This document shows positions 8,961 through 18,396 of a DNA stretch of 64,000 bases, piece after piece. Each line of letters opens with the position of its first letter. Position 1 is the stretch's first letter. Source of the stretch: Pirellulaceae bacterium. GTDB lineage: Bacteria > Planctomycetota > Planctomycetia > Pirellulales > Pirellulaceae. The DNA lies in NCBI GenBank assembly GCA_029243025.1, contig JAQWSU010000006.1:62001-126000 (forward strand), given 5' to 3'. The notes under the pieces were generated by a model. The model was not told where the DNA came from. It worked only from the letters and a program-made list of their open reading frames with translations, and did not search any database. The translations under genes were made by a program, and so were the position numbers.

Positions 8961-9734
8961 CTATTCGGGTGTCACGTAAGCGGCGGTAATTCCACCATCG
9001 ACCTTAAAATCAGTACCGGTGATGTACGATGATTCGTCCGTCGCCAAGAACAGGGCCGCATTCGCCATTTCCTTGGCTTGACCGAATCTTCCGGAAGGAA
9101 TGTGGACAAGGCGTCGTTGTTTCTTTTCGTCGGTGTCTAAAAACTTCATCAATAATTCCGTGTGCAAAGGTCCCGGGCAGAGCGAATTGACGCGGATATT
9201 CTCTTTCGCGTGCACGATGGCCAATTCGCGTGTCATCGCCAGCACCCCGCCTTTTGACGCAGTGTAAGCGATTTGCGGCGTCGCAGCTCCCATGATCGCA
9301 ACGAACGAGGCCGTATTGATCACCGATCCACCACCGGCACGACGCAAGGCTGGGATGCCATATTTGCAGCCGAGAAATACGCCTTTCAAGTTAATCGACA
9401 TCGTCAACTCCCAAACATCATTCGAAGTCGATTCGGCGTTGCCATCGTCGCTGTGCATGATTCCGGCGTTATTAAATAACACGTTCAACTGACCGAACTC
9501 TCGTTCCGCAACTTGAATCATTTGCTCGCTATCCGATTCCAGTGAGATATCCGCGCGGACGAAAATGGCCCGACCACCCGATTCACAAATCTCTGCTGCT
9601 GTTTGTTCTCCGGCATCTTCTGCCACATCAGCGAGTACCACCGCGGCACCTTCTGCGGCGAAGAGCAATGCGGACTCACGACCAATACCGCTGGCAGCCC
9701 CGGTGATTAAGGCGACTTTGTTTTGCAATCGCAT
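8961..9734 (-). CDS. SDR-family NAD(P)-dependent oxidoreductase
   Basis: A classical short-chain dehydrogenase of 257 residues. The Rossmann motif TGAASGIG is at residues 11-18, NNAG near 87, the catalytic Ser in NTASF and the YxxxK dyad in YTASK near residue 158. The C-terminal YITGTDFKVDGG is typical. ATG 9734 is chosen over the in-frame GTG at 9746 because the protein then begins MRLQNKVALITG, as usual for the family. It lies 26 nt downstream of the gamma-glutamyl hydrolase gene and 14 nt upstream of the permease. In this cluster it could oxidise the alcohol group of a gamma-glutamylated amino-alcohol or another pathway intermediate. That step is inference from neighbourhood only. Confidence 0.9.
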   Translation of the reverse strand: MRLQNKVALITGAASGIGRESALLFAAEGAAVVLADVAEDAGEQTAAEICESGGRAIFVRADISLESDSEQMIQVAEREFGQLNVLFNNAGIMHSDDGNAESTSNDVWELTMSINLKGVFLGCKYGIPALRRAGGGSVINTASFVAIMGAATPQIAYTASKGGVLAMTRELAIVHAKENIRVNSLCPGPLHTELLMKFLDTDEKKQRRLVHIPSGRFGQAKEMANAALFLATDESSYITGTDFKVDGGITAAYVTPE

Positions 9735-9760
9735 GACGACGAACACTTTCTATGGATTGA

Positions 9761-10495
9761 TCATTGGTGTTTGTCCAAAGTCGATCGAGCAACCTTGGAT
9801 TGGCGAACCACTTCATCGAACAAGTTTTGCTGCGATACATCATTGACTGCCGTCAACTCAGGATGCCATTGGACCCCGATTAACCAGCGATGACGATTTA
9901 ATTCGACCGCTTCGACAACGCCATCCGGCGCGGCCGCCGTCACCCGCAACGTCGAGCCCAGCTGATTAATTGCCTGGTGATGCCACGACATGGTCTGCAC
10001 CTGCGTCGTTTCCAGAACGCGAGCTAAACTCGAATCCGCCTCGATTTGAACCGGATGAGGTGTTGGCTTCCGAGGCGGGGCACGATGAGCCAGCCCTTCG
10101 CCGTAAATTTCTGGTAAATGAGCGTGCAACGTGCCTCCCAGGGCCACGTTGACGATCTGCAAACCCCGGCAAATAGCCAACGTCGGCAGCTGATTTTCAA
10201 TCACCATTTGGGCCAGTTGCAACTCGGTGCGATCACGATCATGATCGACCATATAAACTTCAGGGTGCTCCTGCCCACCGTAACAAGCCGGTGCAATGTC
10301 GCCCCCCCCTGCCAAGATCAACCCATCGATGCAGGCCAACAACTCTGACACATGGGATTCGCCGGGCGCGATTAATAACGGTACACCGCCAGCTCGTCGC
10401 ACTGCATCCACGTAGTCGACGGGCAGAGTCACCTCATCCTGCTCATTCTTGGCGTAAGTAGTGATGCCAATTAATGGCCGATTGGGCAGGTTCAT
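9761..10495 (-). CDS. Gamma-glutamyl-gamma-aminobutyrate hydrolase-like (PuuD family)
   Basis: Class I glutamine-amidotransferase-fold hydrolase of 244 residues (peptidase C26). The nucleophile is Cys109 in AICRGLQ, and the HxE part of the triad is in GVQWHPE near residue 217. AGGGDIAP near 62-69 is characteristic of PuuD-type enzymes that release glutamate from gamma-glutamyl adducts. The start codon overlaps the stop of the upstream ligase gene in a TGATG arrangement, so translation of the two is coupled. Ligase and hydrolase together would add and later remove the protective glutamyl group. The exact gamma-glutamyl substrate cannot be read from sequence. Confidence 0.9.
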   Translation of the reverse strand: MNLPNRPLIGITTYAKNEQDEVTLPVDYVDAVRRAGGVPLLIAPGESHVSELLACIDGLILAGGGDIAPACYGGQEHPEVYMVDHDRDRTELQLAQMVIENQLPTLAICRGLQIVNVALGGTLHAHLPEIYGEGLAHRAPPRKPTPHPVQIEADSSLARVLETTQVQTMSWHHQAINQLGSTLRVTAAAPDGVVEAVELNRHRWLIGVQWHPELTAVNDVSQQNLFDEVVRQSKVARSTLDKHQ

Positions 10496-11877
10496 CAGAT
10501 ACGTTCAAAATACCTTCGAAGTTCCCAATCGGTGACGGCTTTGTCGTAGGCCAGTTGTTCCGTTTGGAAAAAATGCGAGTAGTGTTTCACGACCTCTTCA
10601 CCCCACGTCTGCTTGGCAAAATCACTTTTTCTAAAACGGTCCGTCGCTTCTTTGAGCGTGGCTGGGACGTGCGCCGCATCGGCCGCATCGTAGGCATTCC
10701 CCACAAACTCCGCCGGCGGTTCAATTTGGTTTTCAATGCCATACAGACCGGCCGCCAAGGCACCGGAGTAGGTCAAATAGGGATTGCAGTCGGCGCCTGG
10801 GATGCGGCATTCGATTCGCAGGCTATTTTGCTTGCCCACGATGCGGAAGCCAGCGGTCCGATTATCGCGTGCCCAAGCCAATCGGGTAGGTGCCCAACTC
10901 CCCACCTGATATCGCTTATAGGAATTCACTGTGGGAGCCATCAAGACCATGAGCTCAGAGGCCTTTTCAATCCAGCCTCCAAGGAACCAGCGAAAATACT
11001 CACTGCACTGCACACCGGCAAAGTCGCAATCGCCCTGAAATGCATTCGTACCGTCCTTCCAAAGACTCACATGTACATGACAACTCGAACCTGCCTCATC
11101 CGCATCGGGTTTCGCCATAAAGGTGACACTCTTGCCGATCGATTCGGCCGTTTCCTTGGCGCACTGCTTGTACAGCAGATGCCGATCTGCCATCTCCAGC
11201 ACGTCGGCATAACAGAGGTTCAGTTCATGCTGGCCCCGCCCCCATTCACCCTTCGTACACTCCACAGCAATGCCAGATTTCTGGAGATTCCGGCGAAGCT
11301 CTCCATTGAAAGGTTCCTCCCGTGTCCCCTGAAGAATGTGGTAATCCTCGATGTAGTCACCTGCAGGGCGCAGCTTCCGATAACCTTGCCGCCAAGCGGT
11401 TCGATAATGGTTATCGTAAAGATAGTATTCGGCCTCCGAACCGGCCATCACTTGGAGTCCCAGTCGATCTGCCCGAGCTACTTGCGCCCTCAACAGGCTG
11501 CGAGGAGCCACCGAAACAGGCTGCTCATGATGATCGTACAAGTCGCAAATCACGATGGCTGTACGATCCAACCAGGCGGCTTTCCTGAGCGATCCAAAAT
11601 CCGGCAACAAGTGAAAGTCACCGTAGCCGCTCTCCCAATTTGCAAACTCGTAACCGCTGACAGGTTCCATCTCCATATCGACCGTCAACAAATAGTTACA
11701 GCTGTGAGTACCGGACTTGGCGACTTGATTAAGAAAAAAATCGGCAGCACAACGTTTACCGACAAGTCGCCCATACAAGTCGGGAAACGCGACAACGACC
11801 GTATCAATTTCATCCTGTTTGGTAAGCACCGCAAGCGACTTAAGATCCAGCTTACCTCGTTGGTCATTGTCAGCCAC
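10495..11877 (-). CDS. Glutamine synthetase-like gamma-glutamyl-amine ligase (GlnA4/PuuA type)
   Basis: A 460-residue member of the glutamine synthetase superfamily whose catalytic barrel is intact: GSEAEYYLYD, ECTKGEWGRGQHELNL, SSCHVHVSLW, and NSLRIECRIPGADCNPY. The genes downstream (PuuD-like hydrolase, SDR, amine permease) indicate an ATP-dependent gamma-glutamylation of an amine rather than ammonia assimilation. Streptomyces GlnA4 (ethanolamine) and E. coli PuuA (putrescine) are the models. The start is GTG 11877, set by AAGGAG about 9 nt upstream; the frame extends to a TTG at 11901, but that would place the ribosome site inside the gene. First gene of the four-gene cluster. Confidence 0.9.
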   Translation of the reverse strand: MADNDQRGKLDLKSLAVLTKQDEIDTVVVAFPDLYGRLVGKRCAADFFLNQVAKSGTHSCNYLLTVDMEMEPVSGYEFANWESGYGDFHLLPDFGSLRKAAWLDRTAIVICDLYDHHEQPVSVAPRSLLRAQVARADRLGLQVMAGSEAEYYLYDNHYRTAWRQGYRKLRPAGDYIEDYHILQGTREEPFNGELRRNLQKSGIAVECTKGEWGRGQHELNLCYADVLEMADRHLLYKQCAKETAESIGKSVTFMAKPDADEAGSSCHVHVSLWKDGTNAFQGDCDFAGVQCSEYFRWFLGGWIEKASELMVLMAPTVNSYKRYQVGSWAPTRLAWARDNRTAGFRIVGKQNSLRIECRIPGADCNPYLTYSGALAAGLYGIENQIEPPAEFVGNAYDAADAAHVPATLKEATDRFRKSDFAKQTWGEEVVKHYSHFFQTEQLAYDKAVTDWELRRYFERI

Positions 11878-11971
11878 TACCTTTAATCTCCTTGATTTCA
11901 ACCGATCACAGAAACAAAAATTTTGTCGGTTCGATGAGCCATTGCCCAGACGACAATTGCCGGAAGTCAGT

Positions 11972-13504
11972 CTATTTCACTGGTTGAACGGGCGACGTTT
12001 TCGGCTTAATCGCCGGCACATCAAAGGGGCGCAACGGGTAAAGCTCAGAGGCTTCATGTTCCTCCATCATCATCGCCGTCATCTGTTCCGTCCGATTAGG
12101 ATGATCCTCAGAAACATCATGTTCCTCGGCCACATCGCTGGCAAGATCATAGAGCTCAACTTTGGTGTTCCCACGGTTCATTTTGGTGCGAATCGCTTTC
12201 CAATCCCCGACGCGAATCGATTGCTGGCCACCATAACCGGAAAACTCACGATACAAAAATGGCTTGCTGGTTTGTTCTTGCCCCAGTAGAGCCGGCGCAA
12301 AACTCAAACCATCCGTTTCTTCAGTCGTCGTCTTCGGTGCGCCGATTAGCTCCAACACTGTCGGCGTCCAATCCTCGAAGCCACTCACATGATCCGAGCT
12401 TGATCCAGCTTCGACATGCTGCGGCCAACGAACAATACACGGAACGCGAATGCCGCCTTCATACAAGGATCCCTTGAGCCCCCGCAACTCACCCACACTC
12501 TCAAAAAAATCATAATCGACTTCTAGCTTCAAATGGGTTGTCCCATTGTCAGAACTAAAGATCACAATCGTATCTTCCGCCAAATTTAACTCGTCTAAAA
12601 GTCGCAACACATTACCAATGTATCGATCCATCCGAGTGATCATGGCCGCGTAGGCAGCACGCGGTGTGAAATGGGGCGTGTAGCCGTAACCTTCAGCGCG
12701 AGAAAATGGCGGATCCTTCCAACCAAGCACCAGGTACGGCTCGAGCTCCTCGTCCGGGACATGCAGGGCAACATGTGGAATGATGGTGGGATAGTACAAG
12801 AAAAAAGGTCGGTCCTTATTTTCACGGACAAATTCGAGCACCTGTTCGTTGATGCGATCCGGTGCGTAATCCTGTCCTTGGAACACGTCATAACTGTCCG
12901 GGTCATTCGGATCCGCGTCGGCAGATAAACTTGCGTGCCCGGGAACCGGCGGATTGTTATTGAGAGACACGCGAGTCTCGTTACTCCACAGATAATCCGG
13001 GTAGTAACTGTGTGCATGCCGCTGGCAGTTGTATCCAAAAAAGCGATCGAAACCTTGTTTGATTGGATCGCCCTCAGAACCGGGCCCGCCCAAACCCCAT
13101 TTGCCAAAGGCACCGGTCGCATAGCCCCGTTCTCGGAGGCGTTCGGCTAACGTCAACTCGGCATCCGGGATCGGTTGCTGACCCTCTGGCTTTAGCTCTC
13201 GATTGTTACGAACCCAAGCATGCCCCGGATGCTTGCCAGTCATTAGCACACAACGAGACGGAGCGCAAACTGCATTCCCGGAATAATGCTGGGTTAGTCG
13301 CACGCCTTGCGCGGCCAACTCGTCCAGATGAGGCGTCTGGATGCGAGCCTGCCCATAGCTACCTAATTCCCGATAACCCAGGTCATCCGCCACAATCAAG
13401 ACAACATTTGGCAAACGTTGATCACCGGTTGAAATCCGACTTGAAGACGATATTACGAATGTCAAAGCGATGAGCACGAATCGTATCACGGTTGCCCTCT
13501 TCAT
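11972..13504 (-). CDS. Secreted arylsulfatase with canonical CAPSR motif
   Basis: A type I sulfatase of 510 residues. A signal peptide (about residues 1-27) precedes LPNVVLIVADDLGYRELGSYG, with metal ligands Asp40/Asp41. The formylglycine site is Cys80 in C-A-P-S-R followed by CVLMTGKHPGH, fully canonical. GKWGLGGPGSEGDP and SSDNGTT continue the active-site set, and the C-terminal GDWKAIR and ELYDLASD segments are usual. ATG 13504 is preferred, with GGTGGGAA upstream; a GTG at 13516 is in frame. It is transcribed away from the PSD1 gene across a spacer holding a perfect palindrome. Likely role: desulfation of an external sulfated glycan; substrate unknown. Confidence 0.93.
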   Translation of the reverse strand: MKRATVIRFVLIALTFVISSSSRISTGDQRLPNVVLIVADDLGYRELGSYGQARIQTPHLDELAAQGVRLTQHYSGNAVCAPSRCVLMTGKHPGHAWVRNNRELKPEGQQPIPDAELTLAERLRERGYATGAFGKWGLGGPGSEGDPIKQGFDRFFGYNCQRHAHSYYPDYLWSNETRVSLNNNPPVPGHASLSADADPNDPDSYDVFQGQDYAPDRINEQVLEFVRENKDRPFFLYYPTIIPHVALHVPDEELEPYLVLGWKDPPFSRAEGYGYTPHFTPRAAYAAMITRMDRYIGNVLRLLDELNLAEDTIVIFSSDNGTTHLKLEVDYDFFESVGELRGLKGSLYEGGIRVPCIVRWPQHVEAGSSSDHVSGFEDWTPTVLELIGAPKTTTEETDGLSFAPALLGQEQTSKPFLYREFSGYGGQQSIRVGDWKAIRTKMNRGNTKVELYDLASDVAEEHDVSEDHPNRTEQMTAMMMEEHEASELYPLRPFDVPAIKPKTSPVQPVK

Positions 13505-13576
13505 CTGATTTCCCACCCATGAAGGTCACTTACCAAATCTCAATCAGTCTATCACTACTTCGTTAGCCCGGCGAGC

Positions 13577-13590
13577 TGACCGATCGGTCA
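13577..13590. promoter_or_regulatory. Perfect 14-bp palindrome in divergent spacer
   Basis: TGACCGATCGGTCA is a perfect inverted repeat located between the start of the minus-strand sulfatase (13504) and the plus-strand PSD1 gene (13762). Dyads of this size in a divergent spacer are typical operators for dimeric repressors or activators. No cognate regulator is encoded next to it. Confidence 0.45.
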
Positions 13591-13716
13591 CGGACACAAC
13601 CGCCCGCCGCTCAGGGCAGTGACCACGTTGAAAAAAGGTTCCTGACATCTTTTCCCGAGCCACCTTTTTCCGAGCTCTCCGCAGAAAACACGGGTGCCAA
13701 GCAGCTGCAGGACCTT

Positions 13717-13722
13717 TATAAT
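13717..13722 (+). promoter_or_regulatory. -10 hexamer before the PSD1 gene
   Basis: TATAAT, a perfect match to the sigma-70 -10 consensus, lies 39 nt before the ATG at 13762. The region 16-18 bp upstream has no good -35 hexamer, which lowers confidence. Confidence 0.35.
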
Positions 13723-13761
13723 CGATCTCCCCGCCGAAAACCCTCCTTGGGAAATTCAGAA

Positions 13762-16700
13762 ATGAGCTGCCCGTTCACATCCCGTTACCGCTGGATTCTG
13801 TTGTTCGCGAGTTTTAACCTCGCCTCGGCCTCAGCTGACGATTCAGATTTTTTTGAGTCGCGAATCCGACCGGTTTTGGCAACTCACTGCTGGGATTGTC
13901 ACAGCGTTGATAATGCAGAGAGTGAACTGCGCCTTGATGATCGTGATGCGATGCTGCGAGGTGGAACGCGCGGAGCTGCCATCGATCCCGGTAAGCCTCA
14001 GACAAGTTTATTGGTTCATGCGATTCGGCACAGCGAGCGTTTGCAGATGCCACCCAAGTCGAAGTTAGACGCAAGACAGATCGCTGATCTTATCCAATGG
14101 ATCAAGTCCGGTGCGCCTTGGCCCAATCACTCATCCAACCCTGCAGGCATCGAACAGGCAACTGTCGATTACGAATTGACAGACGACGAACGCAACTTTT
14201 GGGCCTTCCGTCCGCCCTCACAGCACCGCCTGCCCAAAGTCGATGACCACGCTTGGATCGAATCTCCCATTGACCAATTTGTCTTAGCAAACCTGGAATC
14301 TCGGCAGTGGCGACCGGCAATGATCGCTGACAAACGCACTCTAATTCGGCGTGCGACGTTCGACTTATTCGGACTGCCACCCAGTCCTCAAGAGGTTGCT
14401 GATTTTCTTGCCGACAATCGGCCCGGCGCTTTCGCACGATTGGTGGACCGACTGCTAGGATCACCTCGCTACGGCGAACGTTGGGGAAGACACTGGTTGG
14501 ATGTCGCGCGTTACGCCGATTCAAACGGTCTGGATGAAAACCTAGCATTTGGCAATGCCTATCGCTACCGCGACTATGTCATTCGATCTCTAAATATCGA
14601 CAAGCCATTCGACCGTTTTATCTTCGAACAGCTTGCTGGTGATCTCCTGGAAGCGACTTCATCATTTGACCCCATCATCGCAACCGGATTTCTGTCGCTA
14701 GGTGCAAAAATGCTGGCTGAAGATGATCCTGTCAAAATGCAAATGGACATTATCGATGAACAAGTCGACACGGTCGGGCGCGCCTTGATGGGTTTGACAC
14801 TTGGCTGCGCTCGCTGTCACGACCACAAATTCGATCCCGTTCCGATCACGGACTACTACTCAATCGCCGGGATCTTCAAAAGCACGAAAACCATGGAACA
14901 CTTCAATGTGGTCGCAAAGTGGCAGGAACGCGAGCTAGCGACCCAACACTACATTGAACAAAAGGCTCTGCATGATCAGCAAGTCGCAGGCCTCCAAGCA
15001 GAATTAGATCATCAACTCGCACTTGCCAATCAGGAAACGATGAGGCTGGCAAAACAGCACCTGGGCGATTACCTGCTGGCAGCCGCACGATTAGAAATGA
15101 TCCAACAACGGCTCAAGGCGACAACTCCTTTTGGAAACGACAAGAATTCCAAAAACGACAAGGCCCCTTTGCCGATCAACCATCTGCTACTGGAAGCTGA
15201 AGATTTCACACGTGGAAATCTCCGAAAAGACACCGATAACTACGGGCCATCGATCGGTGTATTGGTAAATCAAGGTCAGCTACCCAATGCGGTGGAATAC
15301 GAGATCGTCATCAAGTCGGCTGCCTGGTATCAACTCGATCTGCGCTATGCGGCCCTCGAGTCACGTCCCTGCTTATTGACGATCAATGGCAAGCAGTTCG
15401 AACTCCCCGTGGCGGGCCAGACAACCGGTGGCTGGCATCCGAATCACCAAAAATGGCATGCCGAAGCCTTGATCTACCTGCAAGCAGGAAAGAACCTGCT
15501 GCGATTGGAACGGTCCAGCGCGTTCCCGCATCTTGACAAACTGCTGTTAATACCGCTTCCGAACGACAAGCTCGTCGACATCTTGCCGATTAGCTCCGAT
15601 TATGAACTCATTCCTGCCTTGGTCGTTCAATGGCACCAATACCTAACCACCCATGCGATAAGCAGGTCGGCGTTCAACCCGTTGTTGCAATGGCCGGACG
15701 ACACAGCCGATTTTCAACGCTGGGCAACCGCCTATCGAGATCGGATCTTAGCCTGGCAAAACAACGCAAAATCTGATTCCGGCCATGCCGATCACCTGCC
15801 ATGGCAGACCCTACTCGATGACCCTCAGGGACCGTTCGCCCGACCGACAGAATTGCTGCCATTTTACCCAGAGCAATCACAGCAGGCGGTAAAAGCGGCT
15901 CGCGAACGACGGCAAGAAATCACCAAGCAAAGCCCTGCGATTCCGACAGCCATGGGGGTAACCGACGCGGAGCATCCGGAAAACCTGCGGGTGCATTTAC
16001 GAGGCAGTCATTTGACGCTGGGTCGAGAAACTCCTCGACGATTCTTGCGCGCCATTCCATCCGCTCGTGAGTCAGAGATCCCCGACAATCAGAGCGGTCG
16101 ATTGCAACTCGCCACTTGGTTGACCGATCCATCCCATCCCTTGACGGCAAGAGTGATCGTCAATCGTCTTTGGCAATGGCATTTCGGCCAAGGCCTGGTG
16201 GCCTCCCCCAATAATTTCGGTCGACTGGGCCAGCGTCCCTCTCATCCAGAATTATTGGACTGGCTCGCATTGCGACTCATCAACTCGGGGTGGTCGATAA
16301 AGGCCATGCACCGGTTGTTGATGAATTCGGCGACTTACCAAATGAGCAGCCAGCCTGATCCGTCAGTCGCCGAGACGGACCCTGAAAACCGCTTACTTTC
16401 ACACTTCAACCGCCGCCGACTCGAGGCCGAGGCAGTGCGTGACTCCGTCCTGGCCGTCAGTGGCAATCTGGATTTCACCATGGGAGGCACTCGCCTGACC
16501 ACCGCCAATCGGGCCTATGTCACAAGCACAACGAACGTCAGCCCGAAAATATACGACTCGAACTGTAGATCGGTCTATTTACCGGTCGTTCGAAGTGCCT
16601 TGTACGAAGTCATGCAATCTTTCGATTTCCCTGATCCCTCGGTAACCACGGGAAAGCGGCAGTCAACAACGGTGGCTCCTCAAGCCCTGTTCATGATGAA

Positions 16701-16974
16701 CAGCCAACTGGTTTCGCAGCAAGCGGCCCAGTTAGCCAGCAACTTACTGAAACAGGAAACTCTTGATGACCGCGCACGGATCGAGTCGGCCTACAGGATG
16801 CTTTACAGCCGTCCGCCAAGCGATGCCGAAATCGATTCGGCAATCCGTTTCATCGAGCGATATCTCGACCACTTGTCAGATCTGCAACTCGATGCGACAA
16901 CAGCCAATGCTCGGGCATGGCAAAGCCTTTGCCGCGCTTTGATGTCCGCGAATGAATTCATTTTTGTGGAATAA
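13762..16974 (+). CDS. PSCyt1/DUF1549/DUF1553 (PSD1) planctomycete cytochrome protein
   Basis: A giant exported protein of 1070 residues. After a signal peptide comes a PSCyt1 c-type heme domain with CWDCH at residues 43-47 and the downstream MPPKSKL Met segment. The DUF1549 domain (about 150-365) contains a second CxxCH in GCARCHDHKFDP near 349-353. A beta-rich segment at about 473-600 beginning LLEAEDFTRGN resembles a carbohydrate-binding module. The C-terminal DUF1553 domain (about 773-1062) includes NRLWQWHFGQGLV and RLEAEAVRDS. ATG 13762 is preferred to TTG 13747. The downstream DUF1501 gene begins 6 nt after the stop, the standard planctomycete pairing. Presumed to act in the periplasm or paryphoplasm in glycan oxidation; the reaction is not known. 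Confidence 0.93.
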   Translation: MSCPFTSRYRWILLFASFNLASASADDSDFFESRIRPVLATHCWDCHSVDNAESELRLDDRDAMLRGGTRGAAIDPGKPQTSLLVHAIRHSERLQMPPKSKLDARQIADLIQWIKSGAPWPNHSSNPAGIEQATVDYELTDDERNFWAFRPPSQHRLPKVDDHAWIESPIDQFVLANLESRQWRPAMIADKRTLIRRATFDLFGLPPSPQEVADFLADNRPGAFARLVDRLLGSPRYGERWGRHWLDVARYADSNGLDENLAFGNAYRYRDYVIRSLNIDKPFDRFIFEQLAGDLLEATSSFDPIIATGFLSLGAKMLAEDDPVKMQMDIIDEQVDTVGRALMGLTLGCARCHDHKFDPVPITDYYSIAGIFKSTKTMEHFNVVAKWQERELATQHYIEQKALHDQQVAGLQAELDHQLALANQETMRLAKQHLGDYLLAAARLEMIQQRLKATTPFGNDKNSKNDKAPLPINHLLLEAEDFTRGNLRKDTDNYGPSIGVLVNQGQLPNAVEYEIVIKSAAWYQLDLRYAALESRPCLLTINGKQFELPVAGQTTGGWHPNHQKWHAEALIYLQAGKNLLRLERSSAFPHLDKLLLIPLPNDKLVDILPISSDYELIPALVVQWHQYLTTHAISRSAFNPLLQWPDDTADFQRWATAYRDRILAWQNNAKSDSGHADHLPWQTLLDDPQGPFARPTELLPFYPEQSQQAVKAARERRQEITKQSPAIPTAMGVTDAEHPENLRVHLRGSHLTLGRETPRRFLRAIPSARESEIPDNQSGRLQLATWLTDPSHPLTARVIVNRLWQWHFGQGLVASPNNFGRLGQRPSHPELLDWLALRLINSGWSIKAMHRLLMNSATYQMSSQPDPSVAETDPENRLLSHFNRRRLEAEAVRDSVLAVSGNLDFTMGGTRLTTANRAYVTSTTNVSPKIYDSNCRSVYLPVVRSALYEVMQSFDFPDPSVTTGKRQSTTVAPQALFMMNSQLVSQQAAQLASNLLKQETLDDRARIESAYRMLYSRPPSDAEIDSAIRFIERYLDHLSDLQLDATTANARAWQSLCRALMSANEFIFVE

Positions 16975-16980
16975 ATTGAC

Positions 16981-18396
16981 ATGAGTCGATATTGCCGAAA
17001 AGAGCAAAGAGTAAGCACACGCCGTGAGTGGTTAAAGGCAAGCGGTGCGGGCTTTGGCAGCCTGGCACTCACGACTCTTCTGCAAGAAGAGTCGCCAGCG
17101 TCAAACAACTCAATCAACCAGCCTCCGCCACATTTCGCTCCGCGGGCAAAGCGTGTAATTTTCTTGTTCATGCATGGTGGCCCTTCCCAAGTAGACACGT
17201 TTGACTACAAACCGGATTTGATTCGTGACCATGGCAAACCCTTACCATTCGACAAACCGCGCGTTGTGTCGTCGCAAACCGGGAATCTCCTGAAATCACC
17301 TTGGGAATTCCAGCAACACGGGGAATCGGGAGCTTGGGTCAGCCAATTGTTTCCCCACGTGGCCAAATGCGTTGACGATTTGTGCATCATCAATGGGATG
17401 CACGGTTCGAATTCAAGACACGGTGGAGCCTTGCTCGAACTGCACACGGGCAGCGACACATTCGTCCGACCCAGCATAGGATCCTGGATCAATTATGGAC
17501 TGGGGACAGAAAACGAAAACTTGCCTGGATATCTGACCATTTGTCCAACGCTGACACACGGTGGATCCAACGCCTTCGGCTCGGCTTTTCTGCCAGCCGA
17601 TTTCCAAGGTACTCCGATTGGCAACGCGAGTATCCCATCCCAAGAAGCAAAAATTCCCTTTATCGAAAACGCAACAAAGACTCCCACCAGACTCCAGCGC
17701 ATCGAATTGGACTATTTGCAAGAATTAAACCGACGCCACCTCAAACCTACGGAACAGGAGTCAGAGTTAACGGCGAGGATCAATTCATTCGAACTTGCAT
17801 TTCGCATGCAATCCGCAGCCCCGGATTTGCAGAACGTGGATGATGAAACCGAATCCACACGCAGCATGTATGGACTCGACAACCAACAAACGAGTAACTT
17901 CGGTCGACAATGCTTAATGGCGCGTCGCTTCGCCGAACGGGGAGTCCGATTCATCCAGTGCAGCCACAGTTACAAATGGGATCAACATGGCAACTTGAGG
18001 CATGATCATGCGAAAAACGCCGCAGAAGTCGACCAACCCATTGCGGCCTTGTTGAAAGACCTGAAGGCCCGTGGACTGCTCGAAGATACCTTGGTGATCT
18101 GGGGAGGTGAATTCGGACGCACCCCCGTCGCCCAGGGCAACGACGGTCGCGATCATAACCCACATGGATATTCCATGTGGATGGCAGGTGGCGGCATCAA
18201 AGCAGGTATTCGTTATGGAGCGACCGATCCGTACGGCTACTACGCCGTCGAGGATAAAGTCCATATCCACGATTTGCACGCGACAATCCTTTACCTGCTG
18301 GGCATCGACCACACCAAGCTGACCTATCGATTCGCCGGACGCGACTTTCGCCTAACCGACATCTATGGGGATGTGGTTCATGGAATCATCGCGTAA
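16981..18396 (+). CDS. Tat-exported DUF1501 family protein paired with PSD1
   Basis: A DUF1501 protein of 471 residues with a twin-arginine signal (TRREWLKASGAGFGSLALTTLL) in the first 35 residues. Family landmarks are FLFMHGGPSQVDTFDYKP, the central CSHSYKWDQHG, and GGEFGRTPVAQGNDGRDHNP, followed by YGATDPYGYYAVEDKVHIHDLHATIL. The gap to the PSD1 gene is only 6 nt, so the two are certainly co-transcribed. It is clearly a different subfamily from the DUF1501 protein at 6064-7407: this one has the longer HGGPSQ form typical of PSD1 partners. Function of the pair is unproven; export of both suggests they act together outside the cytoplasm. Confidence 0.93.
   Translation: MSRYCRKEQRVSTRREWLKASGAGFGSLALTTLLQEESPASNNSINQPPPHFAPRAKRVIFLFMHGGPSQVDTFDYKPDLIRDHGKPLPFDKPRVVSSQTGNLLKSPWEFQQHGESGAWVSQLFPHVAKCVDDLCIINGMHGSNSRHGGALLELHTGSDTFVRPSIGSWINYGLGTENENLPGYLTICPTLTHGGSNAFGSAFLPADFQGTPIGNASIPSQEAKIPFIENATKTPTRLQRIELDYLQELNRRHLKPTEQESELTARINSFELAFRMQSAAPDLQNVDDETESTRSMYGLDNQQTSNFGRQCLMARRFAERGVRFIQCSHSYKWDQHGNLRHDHAKNAAEVDQPIAALLKDLKARGLLEDTLVIWGGEFGRTPVAQGNDGRDHNPHGYSMWMAGGGIKAGIRYGATDPYGYYAVEDKVHIHDLHATILYLLGIDHTKLTYRFAGRDFRLTDIYGDVVHGIIA

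Noticed and set aside
8356-8979. Plus-strand frame of about 200 codons opposite the permease
   Set aside because: Composition is His/Arg/Asp-rich as expected for the complement of a membrane protein gene; no domain is recognisable.
10474-11886. Long open frame on the plus strand opposite the glutamine-synthetase-like gene
   Set aside because: It mirrors the coding strand almost exactly, has no family resemblance and no ribosome site. It is an antisense shadow of a well-supported gene.
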